From NCBI GenBank assembly GCA_030726915.1, contig JANRCR010000040.1, positions 113,897 to 173,789 on the forward strand: DNA of 59,893 nucleotides. The letters are read 5' to 3'. The stretch is from Candidatus Nanopelagicales bacterium (lineage in GTDB: Bacteria > Actinomycetota > Actinomycetes > S36-B12). The stretch's first letter is position 1; each line of letters starts with the position of its first letter. Positions 1 to 7,887 of this stretch are shown in pieces. Below the pieces are notes generated by a model that made no database searches, was not told where the DNA came from, and was given only the letters and a program-made list of their open reading frames with translations. The position numbers and the translations under genes are program-made.

Positions 1-362
1 GCAACACCGGCAAAGGCCACCGCGTCACCCATCGTGTCCTCGTCACCGGGATTCTCACCCTTCGACTGGATCATCTCCTGGAAGCGGGCCAGGGACTCAA
101 AGGCCTCGGTCAGCGGCTTATCCGCGAGACTTTCGAACATCACACTCGCGGATGCCTGGCTTATGGAGCAGCCCTGTCCGGCATAGGAGACGTCAGCCAC
201 GTAGGGCAAACCATCTCGATCTTCAAGATGGACACGCAGGTCGATTTCATCACCGCACGTGGGGTTGACGTGATGCACCTGCGAATCGAAGGGCTCACGC
301 AAACCGCGTCCCTGCGGACGACGATAGTGGTCCAGGATGATCTCCTGGTAGAGGTCCTGCAT
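1..362 (-). CDS. sufU: SufU iron-sulfur assembly protein, C-terminus cut by window edge
   Basis: The first 120 residues are visible. SufU accepts sulfur from the SufS cysteine desulfurase and helps build Fe-S clusters in the cytoplasm. The start MQDLYQEIILDHYRRP is typical of the family. Two of the zinc-site segments are visible: NPTCGD (Cys36, Asp38) and GQGCSIS (Cys65). The third ligand, a cysteine near residue 128, would lie beyond the left edge. The ATG at 362 overlaps the sufS stop codon (ATGA), so the gene is the downstream, translationally coupled member of the suf operon. The family is clear; only the C-terminus is unseen. Confidence 0.95.
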   Translation of the reverse strand, partial: MQDLYQEIILDHYRRPQGRGLREPFDSQVHHVNPTCGDEIDLRVHLEDRDGLPYVADVSYAGQGCSISQASASVMFESLADKPLTEAFESLARFQEMIQSKGENPGDEDTMGDAVAFAGV

Positions 363-1663
363 CACGTGGCCCCGAAGATTCCGCGCACCTCGGCCACCGC
401 GTTAAGGCACGCATCAATGTCCGCATGGTCGTTGTAGAGATAGGGGGAAAGACGGGTTGTCGCCGGGACCTGCATACGACGACAGGTGGGCCACGCACAG
501 TGATGACCCACACGCACGGCAACACCTCGGTCATCCAGGACCTGGCCCACATCATGGGGATGCACACCGTCCACGACAAAGGAGATGGCACTCCCCCGAT
601 CGTGGGTGTCCGTGGGGCCGATCACCCGGACTCCCGGGATCTGTGCCAGTCCATTCAAGGCGTACGCCGTCATGTCGTGCTCGTGCGCCTCAATGCGATC
701 CATGCCGAGATGGGTGAGATAGCGGCAGGCTTCCGCGAGGCCAACCGCCTGCGCGACCATGGGCACCCCGGCCTCGAAGCGAGCAGGTGGGGGCGCGAAG
801 GTCGATGCCTCCATTGTCACGGTCTCAATCATCGACCCGCCCGACAGGAAGGGAGGCATGGCACTCAGCACATCGGCATGCGCCCACAGACAGCCGATGC
901 CCGTGGGTCCGAGCATCTTGTGTCCACTCCACGCCACAGCATCGACACCCAGCGTGGATACGTCAAAGGGCATGTGGGGCACAGACTGACAGGCATCCAG
1001 GATGGTCAGTGCCCCCACCGCCCGCGCCCGCTCCACGATGGGTCCTACGGGGTTGAGGGTGCCAAGAATATTGGACTGGTGAACAAAGGACACCACACGC
1101 GTACGTTCGTTGATGAGATTGAGGTCCTTGAGGTCCAAGCGACCCTCGTCTGTGAGCCCAATCCAACGCAGGGTCGCACCCGTCTTAGCGCAGACCTCCT
1201 GCCACGGGATCAGGTTGGCGTGGTGCTCCATCTCGGTGACGAGAATCTCATCACCCGCACGAAGGATAAACCGCTCGGCACCTTCGGGAAGCGCACTACC
1301 CATGCGCGCCTTGTCCGTCGCATTGCTAAATGCATAGGCCATCAGGTTGAGTGATTCGGTCGCATTGCGGGTGAAGACGACATCCTCTGCCCGCGCGCCG
1401 ACAAAACCTGCGATCTCGGCCCGTGCCCCCTCGTAGGCTTCCGTTGCCTCTTCGGCAAGTTGATGTGCCCCGCGATGCACCGCAGCGTTACTCGTCACAT
1501 AGAAGTGACGCTCCGCGTCAAGCACCGCGACTGGCTTTTGTGACGTAGCGGCCGAGTCGAGATACACCAGCGGACGCGCATCACGGACCGTACGCGCCAG
1601 GATGGGGAAGTCCAGCCGAATCCGTGACACGTCCAGGGGCGCTAATGCGGTGGTAGCGGTCAC
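362..1663 (-). CDS. sufS: SufS cysteine desulfurase
   Basis: PLP-dependent class V aminotransferase that takes sulfur from L-cysteine for Fe-S cluster assembly. The PLP lysine is Lys249 in AWSGHKMLGPTG, and the catalytic persulfide cysteine is Cys389 in VRVGHHCAWPTC. At 433 residues it is somewhat longer than the usual 405-415. The extra length includes a stretch of about 18 residues near positions 113-132, before the EMEHHANLIPW segment. The GTG start at 1663 overlaps the sufC stop (GTGA), and its own stop overlaps sufU. It sits in a sufR-B-D-ferredoxin-C-S-U operon. Confidence 0.97.
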   Translation of the reverse strand: MTATTALAPLDVSRIRLDFPILARTVRDARPLVYLDSAATSQKPVAVLDAERHFYVTSNAAVHRGAHQLAEEATEAYEGARAEIAGFVGARAEDVVFTRNATESLNLMAYAFSNATDKARMGSALPEGAERFILRAGDEILVTEMEHHANLIPWQEVCAKTGATLRWIGLTDEGRLDLKDLNLINERTRVVSFVHQSNILGTLNPVGPIVERARAVGALTILDACQSVPHMPFDVSTLGVDAVAWSGHKMLGPTGIGCLWAHADVLSAMPPFLSGGSMIETVTMEASTFAPPPARFEAGVPMVAQAVGLAEACRYLTHLGMDRIEAHEHDMTAYALNGLAQIPGVRVIGPTDTHDRGSAISFVVDGVHPHDVGQVLDDRGVAVRVGHHCAWPTCRRMQVPATTRLSPYLYNDHADIDACLNAVAEVRGIFGAT

Positions 1664-2424
1664 GCATCGACCCCTGACTTAGCGAACTTCTCGTAGCCCT
1701 CTTCCTCCAGCTTGTTGGCAAGCTCTGGGCCACCACTCTCCACGATCCGCCCATCCACAAAAACATGGACGAAGTCCGGATGTATGTAGCGCAGGATCCG
1801 CGTGTAGTGGGTGATCAGAAGGGTTCCCGTTGTCCCGTCAGCGCGGAAACGATTCACGCCCTCGGCAACGACCTTGAGCGCGTCAACATCCAGGCCGGAA
1901 TCCGTCTCATCCAGCACGGCGATCTTGGGCTTGAGCAATTCAAGCTGCAGGATCTCGTGCCTCTTCTTCTCCCCACCGGAGAAACCCTCATTCACGCTGC
2001 GCTCGGCAAACCCCGGATCAATCTGCAGCGCGGCCATGGCCTCCTTCATCTCCTTCACCCACAGACGCAGTTTGGGTGCCTCCCCGCGCATGGCCGTCGC
2101 CGACGTACGCAGGAAGTTGGAAACCGATACACCCGGGACCTCTACCGGGTACTGCATGGCGAGGAACAGGCCCGCGCGGGCTCGCTCGTCCACGGACATC
2201 TCCAAAACGTCCTGGCCATCCAAGGAGATGGACCCCTCCGTCACGGTGTACTTGGGGTGACCGGCAATGACGTACGCCAGGGTGGACTTACCGGAACCGT
2301 TGGGACCCATGACCGCATGCGTCTCGCCACCCCTCACCGTCAGGTCAACACCCCTGAGGATCGCCCGTGGATCACCCTCGGCCTCAACGGTGGCATGGAG
2401 GTTACGAATCTCTAGCGTGGACAT
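1660..2424 (-). CDS. sufC: SufC, ATPase of the SufBCD scaffold
   Basis: ABC-type ATPase without a membrane partner; it drives conformational change of the SufB-SufD scaffold during Fe-S cluster assembly. Visible motifs are Walker A GPNGSGKST (about residues 40-48), signature FSGGEKKR, Walker B with AVLDETDSGLD, and an H-loop histidine in LLITHYTRIL. The Thr between the Walker B Glu and Asp is typical of SufC. I chose the ATG at 2424, which forms TGATG with the upstream stop and has AGGAGAAG ahead of it. A GTG one codon upstream (2427) is also in frame. Length is 254 residues. Confidence 0.97.
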   Translation of the reverse strand: MSTLEIRNLHATVEAEGDPRAILRGVDLTVRGGETHAVMGPNGSGKSTLAYVIAGHPKYTVTEGSISLDGQDVLEMSVDERARAGLFLAMQYPVEVPGVSVSNFLRTSATAMRGEAPKLRLWVKEMKEAMAALQIDPGFAERSVNEGFSGGEKKRHEILQLELLKPKIAVLDETDSGLDVDALKVVAEGVNRFRADGTTGTLLITHYTRILRYIHPDFVHVFVDGRIVESGGPELANKLEEEGYEKFAKSGVDA

Positions 2425-2780
2425 CACTTCTCCTGTTCGGCAAAATGGGACACGGTGACAGGCTGATCGCCGACACGGACGCGCGCAGCGTCGCCCTCGC
2501 CAACAATCTGCACGTCAAAAACGGGCACGGGAGATGTGGCGGGCAGGGACAGCGCCTCACCGGTGCGCAGGTCGAAACGCGACCCATGGAGCCAGCATTC
2601 GATGCTGCAGTCATCCACCTCCCCCTCGCTCAGGGCGACATCAGCGTGTGAACACACATCGAGAACACCGCGCACAACACCGTCACAGTGGGCGAGAGCG
2701 ACCGCGTAATCACCGACGAGGACGCGAAGCGCCCCCCCATCGGGTATGTCATTGACCGCACAAACGTCGATATGGTTCAT
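2424..2780 (-). CDS. Rieske-type [2Fe-2S] ferredoxin within the suf operon
   Basis: A 118-residue soluble Rieske ferredoxin like the ferredoxin subunits of non-heme iron oxygenases. The cluster ligands are Cys43-x-His45 (CSHADV) and Cys62-x2-His65 (CWLHGSRF), with the usual spacing. There is no signal peptide, so it acts in the cytoplasm. It overlaps sufD by 4 bases (ATGA) and touches sufC through TGATG, so it is made together with the scaffold. A ferredoxin at this position is common in actinobacterial suf operons. Electron supply to cluster assembly is a reasonable inference, not shown by the sequence. Confidence 0.93.
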   Translation of the reverse strand: MNHIDVCAVNDIPDGGALRVLVGDYAVALAHCDGVVRGVLDVCSHADVALSEGEVDDCSIECWLHGSRFDLRTGEALSLPATSPVPVFDVQIVGEGDAARVRVGDQPVTVSHFAEQEK

Positions 2781-3928
2781 GACGCAACCTGGTCATCCTG
2801 CTCGCCCTCGCCACCGTCGACGCCCAGTCGCTCGTCAACCTGCTTCATGACCTCACGGGTGAGATCCGCAAGGCCCAGGCGACTCAGAACGTCAGCGAAG
2901 AAACCTCGAACAACAAGGAGTCGAGCAACATCCTCCGGAATCCCTCGAGCCTGCAGATAGAACAACTGCTCATCATCGAATCGGCCCGTCGCGCTGGCAT
3001 GTCCCGCGCCCACAATCTCACCCGTCTCGAGTTCGAGATTTGGCACGGAATCGGCCCGGGCACCATCTGAGAGCACGAGGTTGCGATTGACCTCATAGGT
3101 ATCGGTGCCGATCGCGTTTGCCCGCACGAGAACATCGCCGATCCACACGGTGTGGGCACCATCGCCCTGGAGTGCACCCTTGTAGAGGACCGAACTACGA
3201 CAGTGGGGGGTGTCGTGGTCCACAAACATGCGATGTTCCAGGTGCTGGCCGGCCTCGGCGAAGTAGAGGCCGAGCAGTTCCGCATCGCCCCCGGGTGCTG
3301 CGTAGGACACGGTTGGGTTCATCCGCACAACATCACCACCCAGCGTGACGTGTCCCATCTGCAGCGTGGCATCACGACCCAATTGCGCTGCGTGGGTGCC
3401 CACGTGGACCGCATTGCGATCCCACGCCTGGTAGGAGGCAACCTTGGCCTTCGCGCCGTCTCCCACACGCAACTCGACGGTGCCGGCAAAAACAGCGGAC
3501 CCACGATGCTCCAGGAGCACCGTGCCGTCGCTGAAGGGGCCAAATTCAATCACGATGTGGTGCGCGGCTGGAAGGGCACGCCCCGTGATCACGACGTGCG
3601 CCGTGCCTGTCGACTCTTTCGGGAGAGAAAGCACAGTGACCCCATCGCTGGCCGCGATGGCCTGAGCGGCAACGATGTCGGTTGGGACGAAAGTTTTGCC
3701 GACGCGCGCATCATCGCCCCCCACGTGCTCCGCATGGAATCCACCTTCGACGCGCGTGGCGACGTCAATGCCACCATCAAGACTCAGGGTCGCTGTGTGC
3801 AAACCCTGAAGCCGCGCCAGGGGTGTGAAGCGCCACTCTTCCTCGCGTCCGGTCGGGACCGCATGATCGGATACGACACGCGATCGGACAAGAGGAGAGT
3901 GATCACTCGCCGGGATGGTGACGGACAT
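2777..3928 (-). CDS. sufD: SufD scaffold subunit
   Basis: Subunit of the SufBC2D complex, on which nascent Fe-S clusters form. It is 383 residues and has the SufBD beta-helix C-terminal half. The segment VGAGHASATGRFDDEQLFYLQARG contains the conserved His that faces SufB at the cluster site, shown here as GAGHASATG. The ATG at 3928 forms TGATG with the sufB stop. The N-terminal 130 residues are divergent, as is usual for SufD. Confidence 0.95.
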   Translation of the reverse strand: MSVTIPASDHSPLVRSRVVSDHAVPTGREEEWRFTPLARLQGLHTATLSLDGGIDVATRVEGGFHAEHVGGDDARVGKTFVPTDIVAAQAIAASDGVTVLSLPKESTGTAHVVITGRALPAAHHIVIEFGPFSDGTVLLEHRGSAVFAGTVELRVGDGAKAKVASYQAWDRNAVHVGTHAAQLGRDATLQMGHVTLGGDVVRMNPTVSYAAPGGDAELLGLYFAEAGQHLEHRMFVDHDTPHCRSSVLYKGALQGDGAHTVWIGDVLVRANAIGTDTYEVNRNLVLSDGARADSVPNLELETGEIVGAGHASATGRFDDEQLFYLQARGIPEDVARLLVVRGFFADVLSRLGLADLTREVMKQVDERLGVDGGEGEQDDQVAS

Positions 3929-5340
3929 CAGCCAACTGCCCCTTCCATCTGCAGTTCGATGAGCCGGTTGAGCTCCAATGCGTACTCCATGGGCAGTTCG
4001 CGAGCGATCGGCTCGACAAAGCCACGCACGATCATGGCCATGGCCTCATCCTCGGCCATGCCGCGCGACATGAGGTAGAAGAGCTGGTCCTCACTGATCT
4101 TCGACACCGTCGCCTCATGGCCCATGGATACGTCGTCCTCGCGCACATCGACGTAGGGGTAGGTATCGCTGCGCGAGATGTCGTCAACGAGGAGGGCATC
4201 GCACTTCACTGTGCTCTTGGAGCCGTGTGATCCCTCGAGGACCTGGACGAGACCACGATAGGAGGTCCTTCCACCTCCGCGTGCAACAGACTTCGAGATG
4301 ATCGTGGACGAGGTGTGCGGAGCCGCATGCACCATCTTGGCTCCGGCATCCTGGTGCTGGCCCTCACCCGCGAAGGCAACCGACAGGGTCTCACCCTTGG
4401 CGTGCTCGCCCAGCAACCACACCGCGGGGTACTTCATCGTGACCTTGGACCCAAGATTGCCATCGATCCACTCCATCGTCGCGCCCTGCTGAGCAACCGC
4501 GCGCTTCGTCACAAGGTTGTAGACGTTGTTGGACCAATTCTGAATCGTGGTGTAGCGGCAGCGGGCGTCCTTCTTCACCACAATCTCGACGACGGCCGAA
4601 TGCAGGGAGTCAGACGAATACACCGGCGCGGTGCAACCCTCGACGTAGTGAACGTATGCGCCCTCGTCCACCAGGATGAGCGTGCGCTCAAACTGGCCCA
4701 TGTTCTCAGTGTTGATGCGGAAGTACGCCTGGAGTGGGATGTCCACCTTGACACCGGGCGGGACGTAGATGAATGAGCCACCGGACCACACAGCGGTATT
4801 CAGAGCGGCAAACTTGTTGTCGCCGACGGGGATGACGGATGCGAAGTACTCCCGGAAAAGATCCTCGTGCTCCCGGAGGGCGGTGTCGGTGTCCAGGAAG
4901 AGCACACCCTGCTCCGCCAGGTCCTCGCGAATCGCGTGGTAGACGACCTCCGACTCGTACTGGGCCGCCACACCGGAAATCAGACGCTGCTTCTCAGCCT
5001 CTGGGATGCCCAATCGGTCATAGGTCTTGCGGATGTCGTCCGGGAGGTCATCCCAGCTCGTTGCCTGCTTTTCCGTCGATCGGACGAAGTACTTAATGGT
5101 GTCAAAGTGAATGCCACTCAGGTCGGAGCCCCACGAGGGCATGGGCTTCTTCTCGAAGAGGCGAAGTCCCTTCAACCGCATCTCCAGCATCCACTCAGGC
5201 TCGTTCTTCAGCGCACTGATGTTGCGTACAACATCCTCGCTTAGACCGCGTCTGGCGTTGACCCCGGCAACATCGGAATCACTCCAGCCGTAGTCATAGC
5301 GGCCAAGTCCATCGAGCTCAGGGTGGGACGTTGTAGTCAT
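3928..5340 (-). CDS. sufB: SufB scaffold subunit
   Basis: Main scaffold protein of the SufBC2D complex, 470 residues. The N-terminus reads [11 protein letters not shown] and the core [12 protein letters not shown]. The cysteine in [12 protein letters not shown] matches the essential SufB cysteine near the SufD interface, followed by [20 protein letters not shown], the family signature region. I place the start at the ATG at 5340, where ATGA overlaps the sufR stop and [10 protein letters not shown] is a typical N-terminus. A longer reading frame runs back to 5385 but adds atypical residues that lie inside sufR. Confidence 0.96.
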   Translation of the reverse strand: MTTTSHPELDGLGRYDYGWSDSDVAGVNARRGLSEDVVRNISALKNEPEWMLEMRLKGLRLFEKKPMPSWGSDLSGIHFDTIKYFVRSTEKQATSWDDLPDDIRKTYDRLGIPEAEKQRLISGVAAQYESEVVYHAIREDLAEQGVLFLDTDTALREHEDLFREYFASVIPVGDNKFAALNTAVWSGGSFIYVPPGVKVDIPLQAYFRINTENMGQFERTLILVDEGAYVHYVEGCTAPVYSSDSLHSAVVEIVVKKDARCRYTTIQNWSNNVYNLVTKRAVAQQGATMEWIDGNLGSKVTMKYPAVWLLGEHAKGETLSVAFAGEGQHQDAGAKMVHAAPHTSSTIISKSVARGGGRTSYRGLVQVLEGSHGSKSTVKCDALLVDDISRSDTYPYVDVREDDVSMGHEATVSKISEDQLFYLMSRGMAEDEAMAMIVRGFVEPIARELPMEYALELNRLIELQMEGAVG

Positions 5341-6002
5341 GCGGATGTCCTCCGGTTCATGAGAGCGGGAACGAGCGTGGTGCACACACCGTCGCCACGC
5401 CCAATGGTGGCGAGACGAAGCACATGGGTGCCGAGCAATTGACCAAAAGCCTCTGTTTCGGCTTCGCAGAGCTGGGGATAACGATCAGCAACGTGACGCA
5501 CCGGACAGTGATGCTGACACAGTTGCGGTCCCGCCTCGGTCTCCGCTGTTGTTGCGGCGTAGCCCTCCACGGTGAGCCCCTCGGCCAGCAGGGTCAGGCG
5601 CACCCGAGGATCTTCGGACGAGGCGACGGAAGCGATATGTCGCTGCACGAGCGACTCGGCACGCAGGCGGGCAAAATTCCTCACACTGTCGGCACCAAAG
5701 TGTGCGTTGAGGTAATCCAACGCCGATAGCGCGAGGTCGTCATACGCGACATTGAAGACATGGCTGCCCTCATCCGTCAGCGTGAACACCCGGGCTGGTC
5801 GGCCCCGCCCTCGGACCGGTGTTGGTCCATAGGGCCGATGATCGCCCGCCCGCGCATATCCATCCGCCACGAGAGACTCAAGGTGGCGGCGGACGACCGT
5901 CGGACTGAGCCCAAGAACGACCGCCAGTTCTGCCGCCGTCGCCGGACCACCGTCGAGCAGCGAGCGAGCCACGCGCTCGGCACCGGGGCTGGGTAATTTC
6001 AC
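5337..6002 (-). CDS. sufR: SufR-like Fe-S-dependent transcriptional repressor
   Basis: First gene of the suf operon. Residues about 5-70 form a winged helix-turn-helix ([20 protein letters not shown]), with a wing containing [15 protein letters not shown]. The C-terminal part carries clustered cysteines ([11 protein letters not shown] and YPQLCEAE) expected to bind an Fe-S cluster. SufR proteins repress the operon when clusters are plentiful. I place the start at the GTG at 6002 ([15 protein letters not shown], 221 residues). The upstream frame is Arg/Pro-rich and not protein-like, and a -10-like hexamer plus an operator match sit directly at this GTG. The stop overlaps sufB. Confidence 0.92.
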   Translation of the reverse strand: MKLPSPGAERVARSLLDGGPATAAELAVVLGLSPTVVRRHLESLVADGYARAGDHRPYGPTPVRGRGRPARVFTLTDEGSHVFNVAYDDLALSALDYLNAHFGADSVRNFARLRAESLVQRHIASVASSEDPRVRLTLLAEGLTVEGYAATTAETEAGPQLCQHHCPVRHVADRYPQLCEAETEAFGQLLGTHVLRLATIGRGDGVCTTLVPALMNRRTSA

Positions 6003-6013
6003 ACCCCTAGTGT
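5999..6013 (-). promoter_or_regulatory. Putative SufR operator over a leaderless sufR promoter
   Basis: Read on the minus strand, the sequence is ACACT-AGGGG-TGTGA. This equals the ACACT-N5-TGTGA inverted repeat that I recall being reported for mycobacterial SufR. It covers the GTG start codon (6002-6000). A -10-like CACACT (6014-6009) lies exactly 6 bases before that GTG, so the mRNA is probably leaderless and a bound repressor would block the start site. On the other strand TAGTGT (6008-6013) could serve as a -10 toward the ABC genes, so the site might act in both directions. The motif is seen directly; binding is inferred. Confidence 0.72.
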
Positions 6014-6050
6014 GTCGCAAATGCTGGCCGGCGCAACCCCGGGGTCCATT

Positions 6051-6084
6051 CCCGGGGGGTCGGCGTGGGGCAAGGCCCCCCGGG
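6051..6084. repeat. GC-rich inverted repeat upstream of the ABC ATPase
   Basis: CCCGGGGGG (6051-6059) and CCCCCCGGG (6076-6084) are perfect 9-base arms around a 16-base loop. They lie in the 98-base gap between sufR and the divergent ABC gene, ending 16 bases before its ATG. It would form in the leader of the ABC mRNA. It has no T-tract, and its role is unknown. Confidence 0.4.
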
Positions 6085-6100
6085 GCTGGAGACTTCCCGC

Positions 6101-7084
6101 ATGGATGCCGCCCGGCTCGAGGATGTGGTCGTGGGCTACGGATCGTCGACGCACACCGCCGGTGTTCGGGCACTGGATGGCCTGACACTCGGCCTCGCAT
6201 CCGGTCGTGTCACGGCTCTCCTCGGTCCCAATGGGGCGGGCAAGTCCACTGCCGTGGGAGTTCTTGCCGGACTCATCCGAGCCACCTCGGGCAGGGTCAC
6301 CGTCCTCGATGGAGCTCCTGGGCGCCGAGAAGCACGCCAGCGGGTCAATGTGATGGTCCAGGATGACGGTCTGCCCACCGGGGCCTACGCGGCTGAGACC
6401 GTGCGGCACGTTGCCCGATTGCGTGGGGCTGAAGCCTCGGCGGACCCGTGGATCAGCTCCCTCGGACTGTCGGAGCTGAAAAAGACAGCCATCCGGCGTT
6501 TATCCGGTGGTGAGCGCCGCCGGGTGAGCCTGGCATGTGCTCTGGTCGGGAGCCCGGACGTGGTCATCCTGGATGAACCCACAACCGGTCTCGATCCCCA
6601 GGCACGGGCACTCGTCTGGCGGGCCATCTCGGAGCTGAGGGACCGCGGAGCAAGCGTGCTGCTGTGCACCCATCTGCTGGACGAGGCAGAAGCTCTCGCC
6701 GATGACGTCGCCATCATCATGCATGGTCGCTGCCTCCTCCAGTGCGACCTCGCGACGATCGGGTCGGAGACCGAGGAGTCCGTGATCTTTGACGCGCCAC
6801 TTCATCTGGACATGACGGCGCTCCAACAGGCACTCCCCGAGTCATGCCGGGCGTCGGAACTATCGCCCGGCCGATACAGGGTTGCGGGCGATGTCGATCC
6901 GCAGGTCTTAGCCACCGTCACCGCATGGTGTGCCCAGCACAGCGTCATGCCGCGCAATCTTCACACCGGTGGACAGTCGTTGAGCGACGTCTACTGGCGG
7001 CTCACCTCCCGCACGGACGGCTCCACGTCCGCTGCCGGGACCTCCACGTCAGACCCTGACGACACATCGGCGTCACATGAATAG
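6101..7084 (+). CDS. ABC exporter ATP-binding protein (ABC-2 type)
   Basis: ATPase of a two-gene exporter, 327 residues. It has Walker A LLGPNGAGKST (about residues 43-53), signature RLSGGERRR, Walker [14 protein letters not shown], and an H-loop in LLCTHLLDEAEAL, as in the daunorubicin-resistance (DrrA-like) group. The C-terminal 110 residues are a divergent accessory part with a Ser/Thr/Asp-rich tail. The start is the ATG at 6101 with GGAG about 8 bases upstream; an earlier in-frame start at 6065 adds low-quality sequence. It overlaps the permease by 8 bases. The position between sufR and ctaA is conserved in actinobacteria (Rv1458c-Rv1456c in M. tuberculosis, from memory). The substrate is unknown. 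Confidence 0.9.
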   Translation: MDAARLEDVVVGYGSSTHTAGVRALDGLTLGLASGRVTALLGPNGAGKSTAVGVLAGLIRATSGRVTVLDGAPGRREARQRVNVMVQDDGLPTGAYAAETVRHVARLRGAEASADPWISSLGLSELKKTAIRRLSGGERRRVSLACALVGSPDVVILDEPTTGLDPQARALVWRAISELRDRGASVLLCTHLLDEAEALADDVAIIMHGRCLLQCDLATIGSETEESVIFDAPLHLDMTALQQALPESCRASELSPGRYRVAGDVDPQVLATVTAWCAQHSVMPRNLHTGGQSLSDVYWRLTSRTDGSTSAAGTSTSDPDDTSASHE

Positions 7085-7841
7085 CGGTGGGCGCCACTCC
7101 CCCGTGATCATTCAGGCGGGATTCGACCTCCGCCTCGTGCTGCGCAATGGTGAACAACTCTTGCTCACCATGGTGATACCCATCGGTCTTCTCCTCGGGA
7201 CCACCCTGGTGGGAGCGGTTCCCCTGTCAGCCCCGCCCGGAGCCGCTCGCTCAGCGGAGGCACTCGGCGGAGTGCTGGCCGTGGCCATCGTCTCCAGTGC
7301 CTTCACGTCCTTAGCGATTAGCCTTGGATTCGATCGTCGATCCGGGGCTCTTCTCATGTGGGCCACCACACCGCTGTCCCGCTCGGGCATTCTCGTGGCG
7401 CGCATCCTGGCAACTCTGGCCGTCGTGGGGGTACAGGCGCTTCTCCTCGTGCTGACGGCGCTGGCACTCGGGTGGCGCCCGGGCACCCCGGCGCTCGCCC
7501 TGCCCTTCGTCCTCGCCGCAGGCACCGCCTGCTTTGCATCCCTGGGCTTCGCACTGGGAGGAGCGGTGCGGGCCGAAGCAACCTTGGCCCTCGCCAATGC
7601 CATATTCCTCATTCTCGTCGTCGTCGGAGGGACGACCTTCCCCACCACCTCCCTTCCGGTTCCCCTGGCGACGATCGTGGGGCTGCTGCCTTCCTCATCC
7701 CTCGGGGACCTCTTGCGTTGGACGACAGGCGGCACTCCGGTCCCGGTTACGGGGCTGTCGCTCACGTGGGACGTATTCCTGCTGTGCGCGTGGGGCCTAT
7801 CCGCAGCCGCACTGTCAGCGCGGACCTTTCGCTGGAGGTGA
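7077..7841 (+). CDS. ABC-2 type permease partner of the upstream ATPase
   Basis: A 254-residue membrane protein with about six hydrophobic segments (near residues 25-45, 65-85, 105-130, 140-165, 175-195 and 225-245). It matches the ABC-2 transporter permease fold in size and layout. The start overlaps the ATPase end by 8 bases, so the two form one exporter. The adjacent ctaA and ctaB genes suggest a link with heme or cytochrome oxidase biogenesis, but nothing in the sequence identifies the cargo. Confidence 0.88.
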   Translation: MNSGGRHSPVIIQAGFDLRLVLRNGEQLLLTMVIPIGLLLGTTLVGAVPLSAPPGAARSAEALGGVLAVAIVSSAFTSLAISLGFDRRSGALLMWATTPLSRSGILVARILATLAVVGVQALLLVLTALALGWRPGTPALALPFVLAAGTACFASLGFALGGAVRAEATLALANAIFLILVVVGGTTFPTTSLPVPLATIVGLLPSSSLGDLLRWTTGGTPVPVTGLSLTWDVFLLCAWGLSAAALSARTFRWR

Positions 7842-7875
7842 TCCCCAGCAACGCGCCGGGGTGGCGCTGGCGTCG

Positions 7876-7881
7876 TAGGCT
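7876..7881 (+). promoter_or_regulatory. -10 element of ctaA, leaderless
   Basis: TAGGCT followed by 6 bases (gaaacc) and then the ctaA ATG at 7888. The spacing places the transcription start at or next to the A of ATG. No clear -35 is seen. The same hexamer and spacing recur at tkt, uvrB, the MBL gene and the thioesterase gene. Confidence 0.7.
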
Positions 7882-7887
7882 GAAACC

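Noticed and set aside
425-1354. Plus-strand frame of 309 codons opposite sufS
   Set aside because: It is antisense to a clear enzyme gene, has His/Arg-rich composition and no recognisable domain; a high-GC shadow.
3152-4078. Plus-strand frame of 308 codons opposite sufD
   Set aside because: Shadow of sufD and the sufB end; no promoter, no Shine-Dalgarno site, not protein-like.
5341-5385. Longer N-terminus for sufB
   Set aside because: The added residues are atypical and overlap sufR; the ATG at 5340 gives the ATGA coupling seen throughout this operon.
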